NCBI GenBank assembly: GCA_964630305.1
Contig: CAZVTR010000048.1
Coordinates: 1-15,859, forward strand
DNA length: 15,859 bases
Source: JAKPPT01 sp964630305
GTDB taxonomy: Bacteria > Spirochaetota > Spirochaetia > Treponematales > UBA12059
Reading direction: 5' to 3'
Part shown: in pieces, positions 1-7,697 of the stretch
Layout of the letters: every line of letters begins with the position of its first letter
Numbering within the stretch: position 1 is the stretch's first letter
Translations under genes and position numbers: made by a program
Notes under the pieces: model-generated
What the model was told of the DNA's origin: nothing
The model's database searches: none
The model's input: only the letters and a program-made list of their open reading frames with translations

Positions 1-1711
1 TGGATAAGAGTTCCTTTTCTGTAAGTTCTATCCAGATTGGCCTGCCATGCGGGCAATGCGGATCGGACAATGCAAGTGCTTCATTGATTAGTGCACAGGC
101 TGATTCTTTGTCGAGTGTTTCCCCTTCTTTTACTGCTGATCGGCAAGCAATAGTCGCAATCGTGTGTTTAAGCACAGCTTGAGCATCGTTGTGTGTAAGA
201 AGCAGTTCAAAGATATCACCTAAAGCATTATCGGGTAAAAATGCAGGCACACTGGCAATGCTCCATGTCGAACCGTCTTTTTCTAATGTGATATGGATAT
301 CCTTCAATTTTTGTATCAGGGAAGTAAGCAATGCGTCCTCATCTTCTGATTTACTTGTGTAGGTGAATGGAATAAGCAGTTCTTGGGTAGTTGTGTCTGA
401 TGACACTAACTTTTCATAGATTATTCGCTCATGTGCCGCATGCTGATCAAGAATATAGAGTGAATTGTTGCGTTCAAAAAGCAAAAACATCGATATGAGT
501 TGTCCATAGTATATAAAAGCCAAATCTGTGCTCGTGTCAGGTTGTTCTGAAACAGCATCATTGTGATCGTGCTTTGAATGAGGCAAATGTGTTATAGAAT
601 ATTCACTATGCGATGCTAGGTTAGCTTGAGTTTGTTGTGTTTGCGTAAAGCCTATTGATTTTTGTTCATCGAAAAGACTTTCTGCATACTGTGATTCGAG
701 AGAATATTTGGGGCTAGCTGATAATGATAACTTAGTTCGCAGATACTGTTTGACCGCATCAATAATACTCATGCGTATTGCTGTGATATTTTTAACGCGT
801 GCTTCTTTTTTAGCCGGATGCACATTAAAATCGACCTGAGCAGGATCAATAGACAATGATAAAACTGCGCAGGGATAAACACCGCCGGGGAGCTGTTCTC
901 GAAATGCGTATTCAATTGCCTGTATGAGCGAAAATTCTTGTATTTTTCGATTGTTGATAAAAATTTGAATGAACCTGCGGTCTTTTCGTGATAAAGATGG
1001 AGATGCAGTGAGTAATACACCTGAAAAATTCTCGCCGAGTACCGGGAGTTCTTGAATTGATTCAATTGGAAAATCAGTGAATAGCAGGGTTTGAATACGC
1101 TGTTTAAGTGATTGTTTTGGAAGCACTAATTTAGATGCTTCTGTAGTAAGCTGAAATTCTATTTCAGGGAAAGGTATAACTTTTTCAATGAAAGTTTGCT
1201 TGCAAGCGAGGGCTTCTGCATGTGGATATTTGAGAAACTTTTTACGTGCAGGAAAATTAGCAAATAAATTGTGCACTGTAACTGTTGTTCCTTTTGACGC
1301 TCCGTAAGGTTCAATATGCGGTGATCCCGATGGAGCAGAGTAGAGTCTAGCTCCTTTCCCATGTTCCACTGCTGAAATTATTTCAAGCTCTGCTACTGCT
1401 GCAATTGAAGCTAAAGCTTCGCCTCTGAAACCTAATGTGTGGAGGGTTAAAAGATCATCTATGTGAGCTATTTTGGAAGTAGCATGAGGTTCAATTGCAA
1501 GCAGGAGGTCAGCAGAATCGATACCGTCTCCATTATCAGAGACCTGAATATACTCAATACCGCCCTGCTTAATTGCAACTTGTATACGCTGTGCATGAGC
1601 GTCGATCGCATTATCGAGTAATTCGCGTATGACAGACTGAGGACGTTCTATGACTTCTCCAGCTGCAATTTTGCGTGCAGTTTCTGGCGGCAGTTTAAGA
1701 ATTTTATTCAT
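1..1711 (-). CDS. mutL: DNA mismatch repair protein MutL (endonuclease type), 3' end cut by the window edge
   Basis: MutL couples mismatch recognition by MutS to strand nicking. My own translation gives 570 residues, open to the left edge, so only the last few residues should be missing. The N-terminal GHKL ATPase is clear: MNKILKLPPETARKIAAGEV at the start, Glu30 and Asn34 in the RELLDNAIDA segment, DNGDGI at 59-64 and GFRGEAL at 94-100. The C-terminal domain holds the metal-binding endonuclease motif DQHAAHERIIYE at 422-433, which fits DQHA(X)2E(X)4E, an ACR segment and CPHGRP at 553-558. This is therefore the nicking type found in bacteria without MutH. The start matches the family N-terminus. 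No Shine-Dalgarno sequence precedes it, and a possible -10 lies directly upstream, so the transcript may be leaderless. The preceding gene on the same strand is separated by a hairpin terminator, so mutL is probably transcribed on its own. Confidence 0.96.
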   Translation of the reverse strand, partial: MNKILKLPPETARKIAAGEVIERPQSVIRELLDNAIDAHAQRIQVAIKQGGIEYIQVSDNGDGIDSADLLLAIEPHATSKIAHIDDLLTLHTLGFRGEALASIAAVAELEIISAVEHGKGARLYSAPSGSPHIEPYGASKGTTVTVHNLFANFPARKKFLKYPHAEALACKQTFIEKVIPFPEIEFQLTTEASKLVLPKQSLKQRIQTLLFTDFPIESIQELPVLGENFSGVLLTASPSLSRKDRRFIQIFINNRKIQEFSLIQAIEYAFREQLPGGVYPCAVLSLSIDPAQVDFNVHPAKKEARVKNITAIRMSIIDAVKQYLRTKLSLSASPKYSLESQYAESLFDEQKSIGFTQTQQTQANLASHSEYSITHLPHSKHDHNDAVSEQPDTSTDLAFIYYGQLISMFLLFERNNSLYILDQHAAHERIIYEKLVSSDTTTQELLIPFTYTSKSEDEDALLTSLIQKLKDIHITLEKDGSTWSIASVPAFLPDNALGDIFELLLTHNDAQAVLKHTIATIACRSAVKEGETLDKESACALINEALALSDPHCPHGRPIWIELTEKELLS

Positions 1712-1717
1712 AGTGCA

Positions 1718-1726
1718 ATAGTAACA
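1718..1726 (-). promoter_or_regulatory. Candidate extended -10 promoter for mutL
   Basis: On the minus strand the sequence TGTTACTAT gives an extended -10 (TGn plus TACTAT). The mutL ATG begins 6 bases downstream of it. The hexamer 17 bases upstream (TTTATT) is a poor -35. If this is the promoter, transcription would start at or next to the ATG, which would fit the absence of a ribosome binding site. An alternative -10, TATAAT at 1784-1789, lies just downstream of the terminator hairpin but has only a weak -35. Both calls are from eye inspection. Confidence 0.3.
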
Positions 1727-1793
1727 GGTTTTTTTGATAAAATAAAGACAATACAAGTTTTTAAATTATCATTAGCGATTGGTATTATAAAAT

Positions 1794-1817
1794 GGGACTG
1801 CCCGTTAGGACAGCCCC
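1794..1817 (-). terminator. Hairpin terminator after the FecR-domain gene
   Basis: Read on the minus strand, GGGGCTG and CAGTCCC form a 7-pair stem (one G-U pair) around a 10-base loop, followed by ATTTTATAAT. It lies about 53 bases after the stop codon at 1870 and is the only strong dyad in the 158-base gap before mutL. The downstream T-run is interrupted, so efficiency is uncertain. The rest of the gap (1712-1869) is AT-rich and holds only the weak mutL promoter candidates. Confidence 0.65.
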
Positions 1818-1869
1818 ACATTAAAATCCAAACTTACATTAACAATGTTTGCTTACAAAAACCGCTATG

Positions 1870-4083
1870 CTAGAACTGCAGTCTCGTTTCAATCATTATA
1901 ACAGGAAGAATGATTGGGCTCTGGGGATTATCGGCACGGTACAAAATATTTCCAGAATCATCATGAGCAACTGCAGTTGATACTACAAGAGCCAGACTTA
2001 AGAATGGATTTCCTGGAATCGGTACAATGAGTTCGCCGCCAAACACTGTGTTTTCATCAAATAAATTAAAGCCTGCGCCATTTATAAGTGATGGTACAAA
2101 GTTTTTGCGTTCATATACAATTGAACCGTAAATATTGATAACAGGTATTACGCCCTTCTTAACAAGAAGTTTTGCCTGGAAATAGTCATTGCTCTGAGCA
2201 ATATCGGCAAGCGTGGATGCATCAGCGGGCCATGGCCAGAAGTAACCAAAACTAAATACAAGTTTGTCATTGATAAGCGAAGCGCCGCCTTCTCCATAAA
2301 TTCCCATAACTGTTGGTGAGGTATTAATAGGTGTTGTGCCGCTCAGATAGCCTGCATATTCAGTTACATATGCAGAGCGCTTGCGTTCATAACCGGTATC
2401 AAAGAATGAGGGGCGGAATACACCATTAAAATATCGTAACTCAAGGCGGTAGGTAATGAAGAGTATATTGCCAAGGAATCCTGAAGCAAGCCCCCAGTTT
2501 TTTACGCCGCTTGCATCAAACAAGAGTTCTGTTTTAAAACCAGCAGTGACAGGGTTGCCGCCCCATGTAAAGTCATTGCGTACATAGGGCATCATCGCGG
2601 CAACATCGGTAAAGAATCTCAGTCCAAATGCGCCTTGTGGAATAATGGGGACATCAATATCGGCACCTAATCCCATAAAAATTGGATTTCCGTAATCATT
2701 TGCAGCAACAGGATTAGTTGTAGTATTGAATACGCTTGCAGGTGCAAGATCTGCTACTACAGAAGCACCAAATGCAAGCTTCGAACCTTTGAATGGCATT
2801 AAGTACAATCGTGTTCCCAATATTTCTGGATTTGTTAATTCATTTGTTAAGAATTCAAAACCAACCTGTTCGCCTTTAATGCCAATATTAAAACCAATTT
2901 TTCTGACAGCAGGGAAATCTGCGTCATTGGCATAGTTGCGCATAATAAGTCCATGTCCAATAGTAAAGCTGCGCAAATTGCCAACTTTTAGGAAGAATGG
3001 ATCATCAAGCTGGTTGCCATATTCGATATATTTGATTTTAAGACTCAAGTCAGTAAGTGCATCAAGGAATGCATCCCAGGGATGCTCCTGCCACCCTACG
3101 TCAAAACCAAAGGACCATTCGTCCTGACTATTAGGATGGTACCAATCCTGAGGATCAAATAAGTTTTTATCATAAATAATTGGGAGGTAGAGTGCAGTTT
3201 TTAATTTACCCAGTGTAATGGTCGGCTGGACAACAACTTTAGACCATGTCTTATCATTTATAGTAATTGACCCCAATTCCATTCCAAGCACATCTTTGAG
3301 CCAGGTAATAAATGGGTTTTCTGGCGCTGGTTCAGCGGGTTTTGCAGGTTCTTCCGGCTTTGTTTGTTCTTCTGGTTTAACGGGTTCAGCAGCAGGCTGA
3401 GCTTGTGCAGTTTGAGCAGGCTGCTCTGTTTTTTTCTCTTGAGGCTGTGTTCCTGGCGGGAGACTGCTCACTGGTACGCCCATATCGCCATATTCTTCAT
3501 TGAACATTTGTTCGTTAAAAAATTGGGGTGCAAAACTGGAATAAAAGTCGGCAAACTGTCCTTTCCCAACCAGTATTGATTTGCCAGAATCAATGCCAGT
3601 AAATTCAACGGTACCTTCTGCAACCATGAGCAATGCTTTTTTGCCTTCCTCATAGGAAAAAATAAAGTCTGTACCTCTGACGCCGCACACAGTAGAGTTA
3701 GTTTTTATTTCATAGTTAGAACCAGTTGCAGCAATGGTACGAACTTTACCGAGCACCAGTGTAAATGTGTTTTTACCGCCAGTGCTCGTTGCAAGCAAAT
3801 CAATTTTAAAAGTTGTGTTTTTTGCCAGTTTGATGACGGTGCCGTTTGGTTTGAGTTTTAAGACAGCTTGTGTTGAAAGTCCTGTTGATACGATCGAACC
3901 AATAGGTATCGTATCACCTTCAAGAATGCCGCCTTTAGCATAAAAGAATTGCGCTCCTTCTGGATTTGTTACGCTAAACTCTGTGCCATCAACAAATTCC
4001 AGTACCAGTGTTTGATTCACAGACTGCGCCCACACAGTTAGTGAAAGCAACGCTATCAGTGATACTATTAATAGTTTTCTCAT
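1870..4083 (-). CDS. Secreted FecR-domain protein with Pro-rich linker and C-terminal outer-membrane barrel-like region
   Basis: The 737-residue product starts with a signal peptide (MRKLLIVSLIALLSLTVWA, likely cut before QS). No lipobox is seen. A FecR domain spans about 45-180: it begins near GGILEGDTIPIGSIVSTG and contains the hallmark VRGTDF at 135-140. A linker at about 205-256 is rich in Pro, Glu, Lys and Ala. The rest (about 257-737) has alternating hydrophobic and polar strands with many Gly and aromatic residues and ends in LQF, a C-terminal Phe typical of outer-membrane barrels. Residues 362-430 align well with 124-197 of the neighbouring gene's product (for example PFFLKVG against PFFIKIG, and NYAN in both). 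The ATG has a strong GGAGG about 5 bases upstream. It lies 30 bases after the neighbour's stop, so the two are co-transcribed. The domains are clear; the function (surface structure, sensing or transport) is not. Confidence 0.85.
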   Translation of the reverse strand: MRKLLIVSLIALLSLTVWAQSVNQTLVLEFVDGTEFSVTNPEGAQFFYAKGGILEGDTIPIGSIVSTGLSTQAVLKLKPNGTVIKLAKNTTFKIDLLATSTGGKNTFTLVLGKVRTIAATGSNYEIKTNSTVCGVRGTDFIFSYEEGKKALLMVAEGTVEFTGIDSGKSILVGKGQFADFYSSFAPQFFNEQMFNEEYGDMGVPVSSLPPGTQPQEKKTEQPAQTAQAQPAAEPVKPEEQTKPEEPAKPAEPAPENPFITWLKDVLGMELGSITINDKTWSKVVVQPTITLGKLKTALYLPIIYDKNLFDPQDWYHPNSQDEWSFGFDVGWQEHPWDAFLDALTDLSLKIKYIEYGNQLDDPFFLKVGNLRSFTIGHGLIMRNYANDADFPAVRKIGFNIGIKGEQVGFEFLTNELTNPEILGTRLYLMPFKGSKLAFGASVVADLAPASVFNTTTNPVAANDYGNPIFMGLGADIDVPIIPQGAFGLRFFTDVAAMMPYVRNDFTWGGNPVTAGFKTELLFDASGVKNWGLASGFLGNILFITYRLELRYFNGVFRPSFFDTGYERKRSAYVTEYAGYLSGTTPINTSPTVMGIYGEGGASLINDKLVFSFGYFWPWPADASTLADIAQSNDYFQAKLLVKKGVIPVINIYGSIVYERKNFVPSLINGAGFNLFDENTVFGGELIVPIPGNPFLSLALVVSTAVAHDDSGNILYRADNPQSPIILPVIMIETRLQF
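3316..3387 (-). repeat. Pro/Glu/Lys low-complexity coding repeat
   Basis: Codons 233-256 of the FecR-domain gene encode imperfect repeats of KPEE / EPAKPAEP type. The segment looks like a flexible, extended spacer between the FecR domain and the barrel-like region, possibly crossing the periplasm or peptidoglycan. Such short repeats can vary in copy number between strains. Confidence 0.7.
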
Positions 4084-4113
4084 AAAAACCTCCTCAGCAT
4101 GAGCCTTCCAGTA

Positions 4114-5463
4114 TTAAAACTTAATTGTGGTTTTGAGGCTGGAAGTTACATCAAAACCGTTAGGAGCATCGGGATTGTATCGTAAATTATAGAGCAGCGT
4201 AAAAACAGCCGAACCGCTGCGGAAATTGACAGCAGCGGTAATAACTGCGTTAGTGGGATCTACAAGATCTTCAAAAAATCCAAGACTTCGTCCAATAAAG
4301 TATTTATCGTATGCAAAATCAAAAAAGAAACCGCCCAGTAAACCTTCTCCGACAAGGAAGGTGCCCCGAAGGTGAGGATAGAGCGCTGGATTGTCAACTG
4401 GTGTCGCCGGAATTGCAGCAAAAGGTCCCTCGAGATTTACTTTGAATACGAGCTTGCTCTCTAAAATGTCAAAGCCAAGCTGTGCAAACCATCCCTGGAA
4501 TCCATCTCCTGTAGGTGTTTGTGCAAGGACGAGCGCTTTAATATCACGGTAAAGGTCATAATTGGTATCGAAATATGCTGGAATAAAACCAGCACTCATG
4601 ATTCTTAGCTGTGCGCCATATACAATGATACCGGCTAATTTCCCGCCAAACCCAAGCATCCAGCCCCAGCGTTCAGGCTGAAGAGCATAGTCGGTAAAAA
4701 CAGCGAGCGGAAAAGCTTTATTTTGAATCAGCGGGATGACGACATCAATACCGCCCATTGTGACCGGAGCAAGTCCTGGATGTGCTGTTGAATATAGTGA
4801 AGGATTTGAATCGGTTATTATCGAGCCTCCAATCTGCATGTCTTTAATTACTGCAGCATCAAGCCATGCGAGCGGGCGAACGAACAACCGAGCTCCCAGT
4901 ACATCAAACCGCGCAAGGTTACCTGTAAGCGCTTCAAATCCTACATAGGGGAAATTGAGCAGTGTGCCGTCAAAACCGATATGTACGCCGCTGATGCGCA
5001 ATTCAGGCAAGAAAGAAGTGTTAGCATAGTTATTCATTAAAAAACCATTACCAATGGTAAAGTCATTGATGGAACCAATTTTAATAAAGAACGGCTCACC
5101 TCTAAGACCATATCTAAAATACATAATTTTTGGAAGATAAATATCAAAAAATGTCTTGCCGTTACCTTCAAAGTTGGGAATCCAGTCTCCGCCATAGATA
5201 GTTATAGCTGTATCGGGCGTTGGGAGCAGCTTAAATCGGATTGCTATGTCAAGTCCGATACCGAATTTGCCAAAAGCAATATCTGGTTGAAATGCAAGAC
5301 TATTCCAGGTTTCTGTTGTTCCATTTTGACCAGGAATAACATCATTCCCTAATGAAATACCTGCGGAAAAGTTGAAAGGATTACTTTGAGCATCTGAATC
5401 CTCTGCAAAAAGCGGGAAAAGCAGTACGCCAAATAATAGTGCAAGTATTGTAAAACGTCTCAT
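4114..5463 (-). CDS. Outer-membrane beta-barrel-like protein, paralogue of the FecR protein's C-terminal region
   Basis: The 449-residue product starts with a signal peptide (MRRFTILALLFGVLLFPLFA, likely cut before ED) and ends in TTIKF, with the C-terminal Phe usual for BAM-assembled barrels. Between them are amphipathic segments rich in Gly, Phe and Tyr and no hydrophobic helix. Residues 124-197 match 362-430 of the next gene's product, including FTIG, NYAN and the segment around LGARLF / LGTRLY. It is first in a two-gene unit: a GGAGG lies 5 bases before the ATG and a good promoter lies just upstream. No named family was recognised. A porin-like or structural surface protein is the best inference. 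It could interact with its larger paralogue or have arisen from it by duplication and loss of the FecR part. Confidence 0.8.
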   Translation of the reverse strand: MRRFTILALLFGVLLFPLFAEDSDAQSNPFNFSAGISLGNDVIPGQNGTTETWNSLAFQPDIAFGKFGIGLDIAIRFKLLPTPDTAITIYGGDWIPNFEGNGKTFFDIYLPKIMYFRYGLRGEPFFIKIGSINDFTIGNGFLMNNYANTSFLPELRISGVHIGFDGTLLNFPYVGFEALTGNLARFDVLGARLFVRPLAWLDAAVIKDMQIGGSIITDSNPSLYSTAHPGLAPVTMGGIDVVIPLIQNKAFPLAVFTDYALQPERWGWMLGFGGKLAGIIVYGAQLRIMSAGFIPAYFDTNYDLYRDIKALVLAQTPTGDGFQGWFAQLGFDILESKLVFKVNLEGPFAAIPATPVDNPALYPHLRGTFLVGEGLLGGFFFDFAYDKYFIGRSLGFFEDLVDPTNAVITAAVNFRSGSAVFTLLYNLRYNPDAPNGFDVTSSLKTTIKF

Positions 5464-5490
5464 AGTGCCTCCTTACAGTTAGCAGTAGTA

Positions 5491-5519
5491 AATATATTGC
5501 AAATTACAACTATTTTCAA
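5491..5519 (-). promoter_or_regulatory. Sigma70-type promoter of the outer-membrane protein operon
   Basis: On the minus strand, -35 TTGAAA (5514-5519) and -10 TATATT (5491-5496) are separated by exactly 17 bases. The predicted start is near 5484, giving a short leader with GGAGG just before the ATG at 5463. This is the best promoter match seen in the window. Confidence 0.65.
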
Positions 5520-5532
5520 ATATTACTATGTA
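5504..5532 (+). promoter_or_regulatory. Candidate promoter for pyrFE, overlapping the divergent promoter
   Basis: On the plus strand, TTACAA (5504-5509), a 17-base gap and TATGTA (5527-5532) make a weak sigma70-like pair. The predicted leader is about 60 bases. An alternative pairs TTGTTT (5542-5547) with a -10-like TGCATACT near 5562-5569. Either would overlap or adjoin the divergent promoter. No attenuator hairpin was seen in the leader. Confidence 0.3.
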
Positions 5533-5596
5533 AATCATTCTTGTTTTTTCCTGTATTTCAGTGCATACTGGACAAAACTGCATGAGGAGTTGTGAG

Positions 5597-6991
5597 ATGG
5601 GATTTTATGAGCGTATTATTAATCGATGGGAAACTGTGCATACGCTTTTATGTGTTGGCCTTGATCCGCGTGGGATAACAGATCCCGATAAACTTTATTC
5701 CTGGGCGTGCTCTATTATTGATGCAACTAAAGCATACACAGCATGCTACAAACCTAACAGCGCGTTTTATGAAGCACTGGGATGGGAAGGCATGCGGGTA
5801 CTCGAGAAGATACTCGCCTATATTCCTAAAGATATTCCAGTAATTCTGGATGTGAAGCGTGCTGATATTGGTCCAACAGCACAGGCATACGCTGATGCTT
5901 GTTATTCTGTGCTCAAAGCCGATGCTGTTACATTGAATCCCTACATGGGTCGCGATGCAGTGGATCCCTTCCTTTCGCAGAGCGATAAAGCAGTGTTTGT
6001 GCTTGCACGAACCAGCAACCCGCATGCAAAAGATGTACAGGATCAGTGTGTTCGTGGCGAACCATTGTATAGTTTTATTGCAAAACATGCAGTTTCGTGG
6101 TCTCCACAAGTGGGACTTGTGGTTGCTGGCAATGATACAGAGGCGCTGCAATTCCTGAGAAGTCAATTGCCGAACACCTGGTTTTTAGCACCAGGCATTG
6201 GTGCACAGGGCGGCGATATGGCGTTAGCTATTCAAGCCGGAGCACGACGTGATGGACTTGGGATTATTCCTGTCGTAGCACGAGGCATTACGGAAGCCGA
6301 TAACCCACAGGAAGCTGCCCGGTCATATGCAGAGGCAATTCGAAAAGCAGTAGAAACAGTTCGAGCTTCTAACAGTCAGAGCATCCAGGTTGTATCGGGC
6401 TTTAAGCATAAACTCATGGAAGGCCTTATCGCAACACAGTGCTTTAAGAAAGGTTCATTTGTACTGAAAAGCGGTAAAGTGTCGCCGTTTTATATTGATC
6501 TGCGCAGAGTAATCAGTGAACCGCGCGTGTTAGATTTAGTTGCAGATGCGTATTGCTCTATCATTAAAGACTTATCGTTTGACAGAATTGCAGGAATACC
6601 GGCGGCTGCGCTTCCTTTGGCAACAGCCGTTTCGCTTAAATCCGGAATACCGATGATCTGGCCGCGGATTCCGCTTAAAGATCATGGCACCGGACAGCGA
6701 ATCGAAGGAGAGTTTAAACCCGGAGAACATGTACTGCTTCTTGACGATTTAATTACGACTGGTGCGTCAAAACTTGAAGCGCTTGAAGTACTCCGTGCAG
6801 AAGGACTCATTGTAACAGACCTTGCAGTACTCATCGAGCGCGGTAAACAAGGAAGAGTTGATATGGAACATGCAGGTGTAGCGTTGCATGCATTTTTCCA
6901 TGTCAAAGAGCTTTTTACGCTTTGCAGAGAACTTGGTATTATCACACAAGATGAATATATTGCGATGGAGCAATTTGTAACACAAGAATAA
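5597..6991 (+). CDS. pyrFE: Bifunctional orotidine-5'-phosphate decarboxylase / orotate phosphoribosyltransferase (PyrF-PyrE fusion)
   Basis: This protein would carry out the last two steps of UMP synthesis: orotate plus PRPP to OMP, then OMP to UMP. Residues 1 to about 265 are a type-2 OMP decarboxylase, with the catalytic D-K-D set in LDVKRADIGPT (Asp85, Lys87, Asp90) and the phosphate-loop segments APGIGAQGG and VVARGIT. Residues from about 270 to 464 are an orotate phosphoribosyltransferase: VSPFYIDLRR at 295-304, KDHGTG at 361-366 and the PRPP-binding motif LLLDDLITTGASK at 380-392. The chosen ATG has GAGGAG (5584-5589) 7 bases upstream and starts right at the domain. A GTG at 5561 and an ATG at 5582 in the same frame would add residues with no family support. 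The decarboxylase-first order is the opposite of human UMPS; it is known from cyanobacteria and kinetoplastids. It is the only plus-strand gene here. Confidence 0.95.
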   Translation: MGFYERIINRWETVHTLLCVGLDPRGITDPDKLYSWACSIIDATKAYTACYKPNSAFYEALGWEGMRVLEKILAYIPKDIPVILDVKRADIGPTAQAYADACYSVLKADAVTLNPYMGRDAVDPFLSQSDKAVFVLARTSNPHAKDVQDQCVRGEPLYSFIAKHAVSWSPQVGLVVAGNDTEALQFLRSQLPNTWFLAPGIGAQGGDMALAIQAGARRDGLGIIPVVARGITEADNPQEAARSYAEAIRKAVETVRASNSQSIQVVSGFKHKLMEGLIATQCFKKGSFVLKSGKVSPFYIDLRRVISEPRVLDLVADAYCSIIKDLSFDRIAGIPAAALPLATAVSLKSGIPMIWPRIPLKDHGTGQRIEGEFKPGEHVLLLDDLITTGASKLEALEVLRAEGLIVTDLAVLIERGKQGRVDMEHAGVALHAFFHVKELFTLCRELGIITQDEYIAMEQFVTQE

Positions 6992-6997
6992 CTACAG

Positions 6998-7696
6998 CTA
7001 TGCCTGGAAAATAAACACTGCGGGTATTTTGGGAAGCATATAGTTTGATTGTTTCCACTCTTGAATGCTCTTTGTTTGAATATACTCTTCGTGAGTCATG
7101 ATGCCACAAGCGATGCAAAGCCTTGTATTAGGGTTAAGGTTTTGCTTAACCGCTTCAAAAAGCTTTTGATTCCGGTAGGGTGTTTCAATGCATCCGATGC
7201 TCATGTGTTCTTTTAAGGAGATTTGTTCTAGAAACTTTAGCCGTTTAATTCTTTGACTCTGTTCAATGGGAAGGTAACCATCAAACATAAAGCGCTGACC
7301 ATTCAAACCGCTTGCCATAAGTGCCATGAATAACGACGATGGTCCTGGATGAGGAACTATCGGGATAGATTTTTTATGTGCTGCTGAAATAAGTGCGGAA
7401 CCCGGATCTGCTATGCACGGAAGCCCTGCTTCTGAAAGTATACCTGCATTCTTGCCTTGTATGATTGGCTGAAGCAATTCAGGTATTGCTTCAAGAGGTG
7501 TATGCTCATCGAGCACTGCATACTGTCTTGATTCCGAAAACTGGAGATTGACAAACATAGAAAGATTTTTTCGAGCGCTTTTCTCATTTTCAACAATAAA
7601 GTATTCAACTTCTTGAATAATCATTTTTAAGTAAGTAGGATATTCAAAAATTTCTCCAAGAGGAGCAGGTATAAGATGAAGCGTGCCAGGTTTCAT
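6998..7696 (-). CDS. SAM-dependent methyltransferase, RsmI/YraL-like tetrapyrrole-methylase fold
   Basis: The 232-residue product has the signatures of the tetrapyrrole methylase superfamily close to RsmI, which 2'-O-methylates C1402 of 16S rRNA. These are an N-terminal LHLIPAPLGE in place of LYVVATPIGN, the SAM-binding segment GILSEAGLPCIADPGS (85-100), PHPGPSSLFMALMASGLNGQ (115-134) and FMFDGYLP (136-143). It is shorter than typical RsmI (about 280 residues), lacks the C-terminal extension, and resembles the short subgroup often just called SAM-dependent methyltransferase. Its substrate could be rRNA or something else. It is last in a seven-gene run, one base after the preceding stop codon, with GGAGAT 4 bases before the ATG. 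It ends 6 bases from the convergent pyrFE stop, and no terminator hairpin is visible. Confidence 0.82.
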   Translation of the reverse strand: MKPGTLHLIPAPLGEIFEYPTYLKMIIQEVEYFIVENEKSARKNLSMFVNLQFSESRQYAVLDEHTPLEAIPELLQPIIQGKNAGILSEAGLPCIADPGSALISAAHKKSIPIVPHPGPSSLFMALMASGLNGQRFMFDGYLPIEQSQRIKRLKFLEQISLKEHMSIGCIETPYRNQKLFEAVKQNLNPNTRLCIACGIMTHEEYIQTKSIQEWKQSNYMLPKIPAVFIFQA

Positions 7697-7697
7697 A

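Noticed and set aside
769..1362. Two minus-strand frames of 98 and 67 codons within mutL
   Set aside because: They are out of frame with mutL, whose ATPase and linker translation is continuous across both.
2726..3943. Several short plus-strand frames opposite the FecR-domain gene
   Set aside because: They are mirror images of biased codons, including the Pro-rich linker, and have no ribosome binding sites or recognisable content.
5561..5596. Upstream GTG (5561) and ATG (5582) starts for pyrFE
   Set aside because: The extra residues have no family match, and GAGGAG sits 7 bases before the ATG at 5597.
5648..6166. 172-codon open frame on the minus strand inside pyrFE
   Set aside because: It lies wholly opposite a confidently identified gene, has low-complexity Cys/His/Ile-rich content and no family resemblance.
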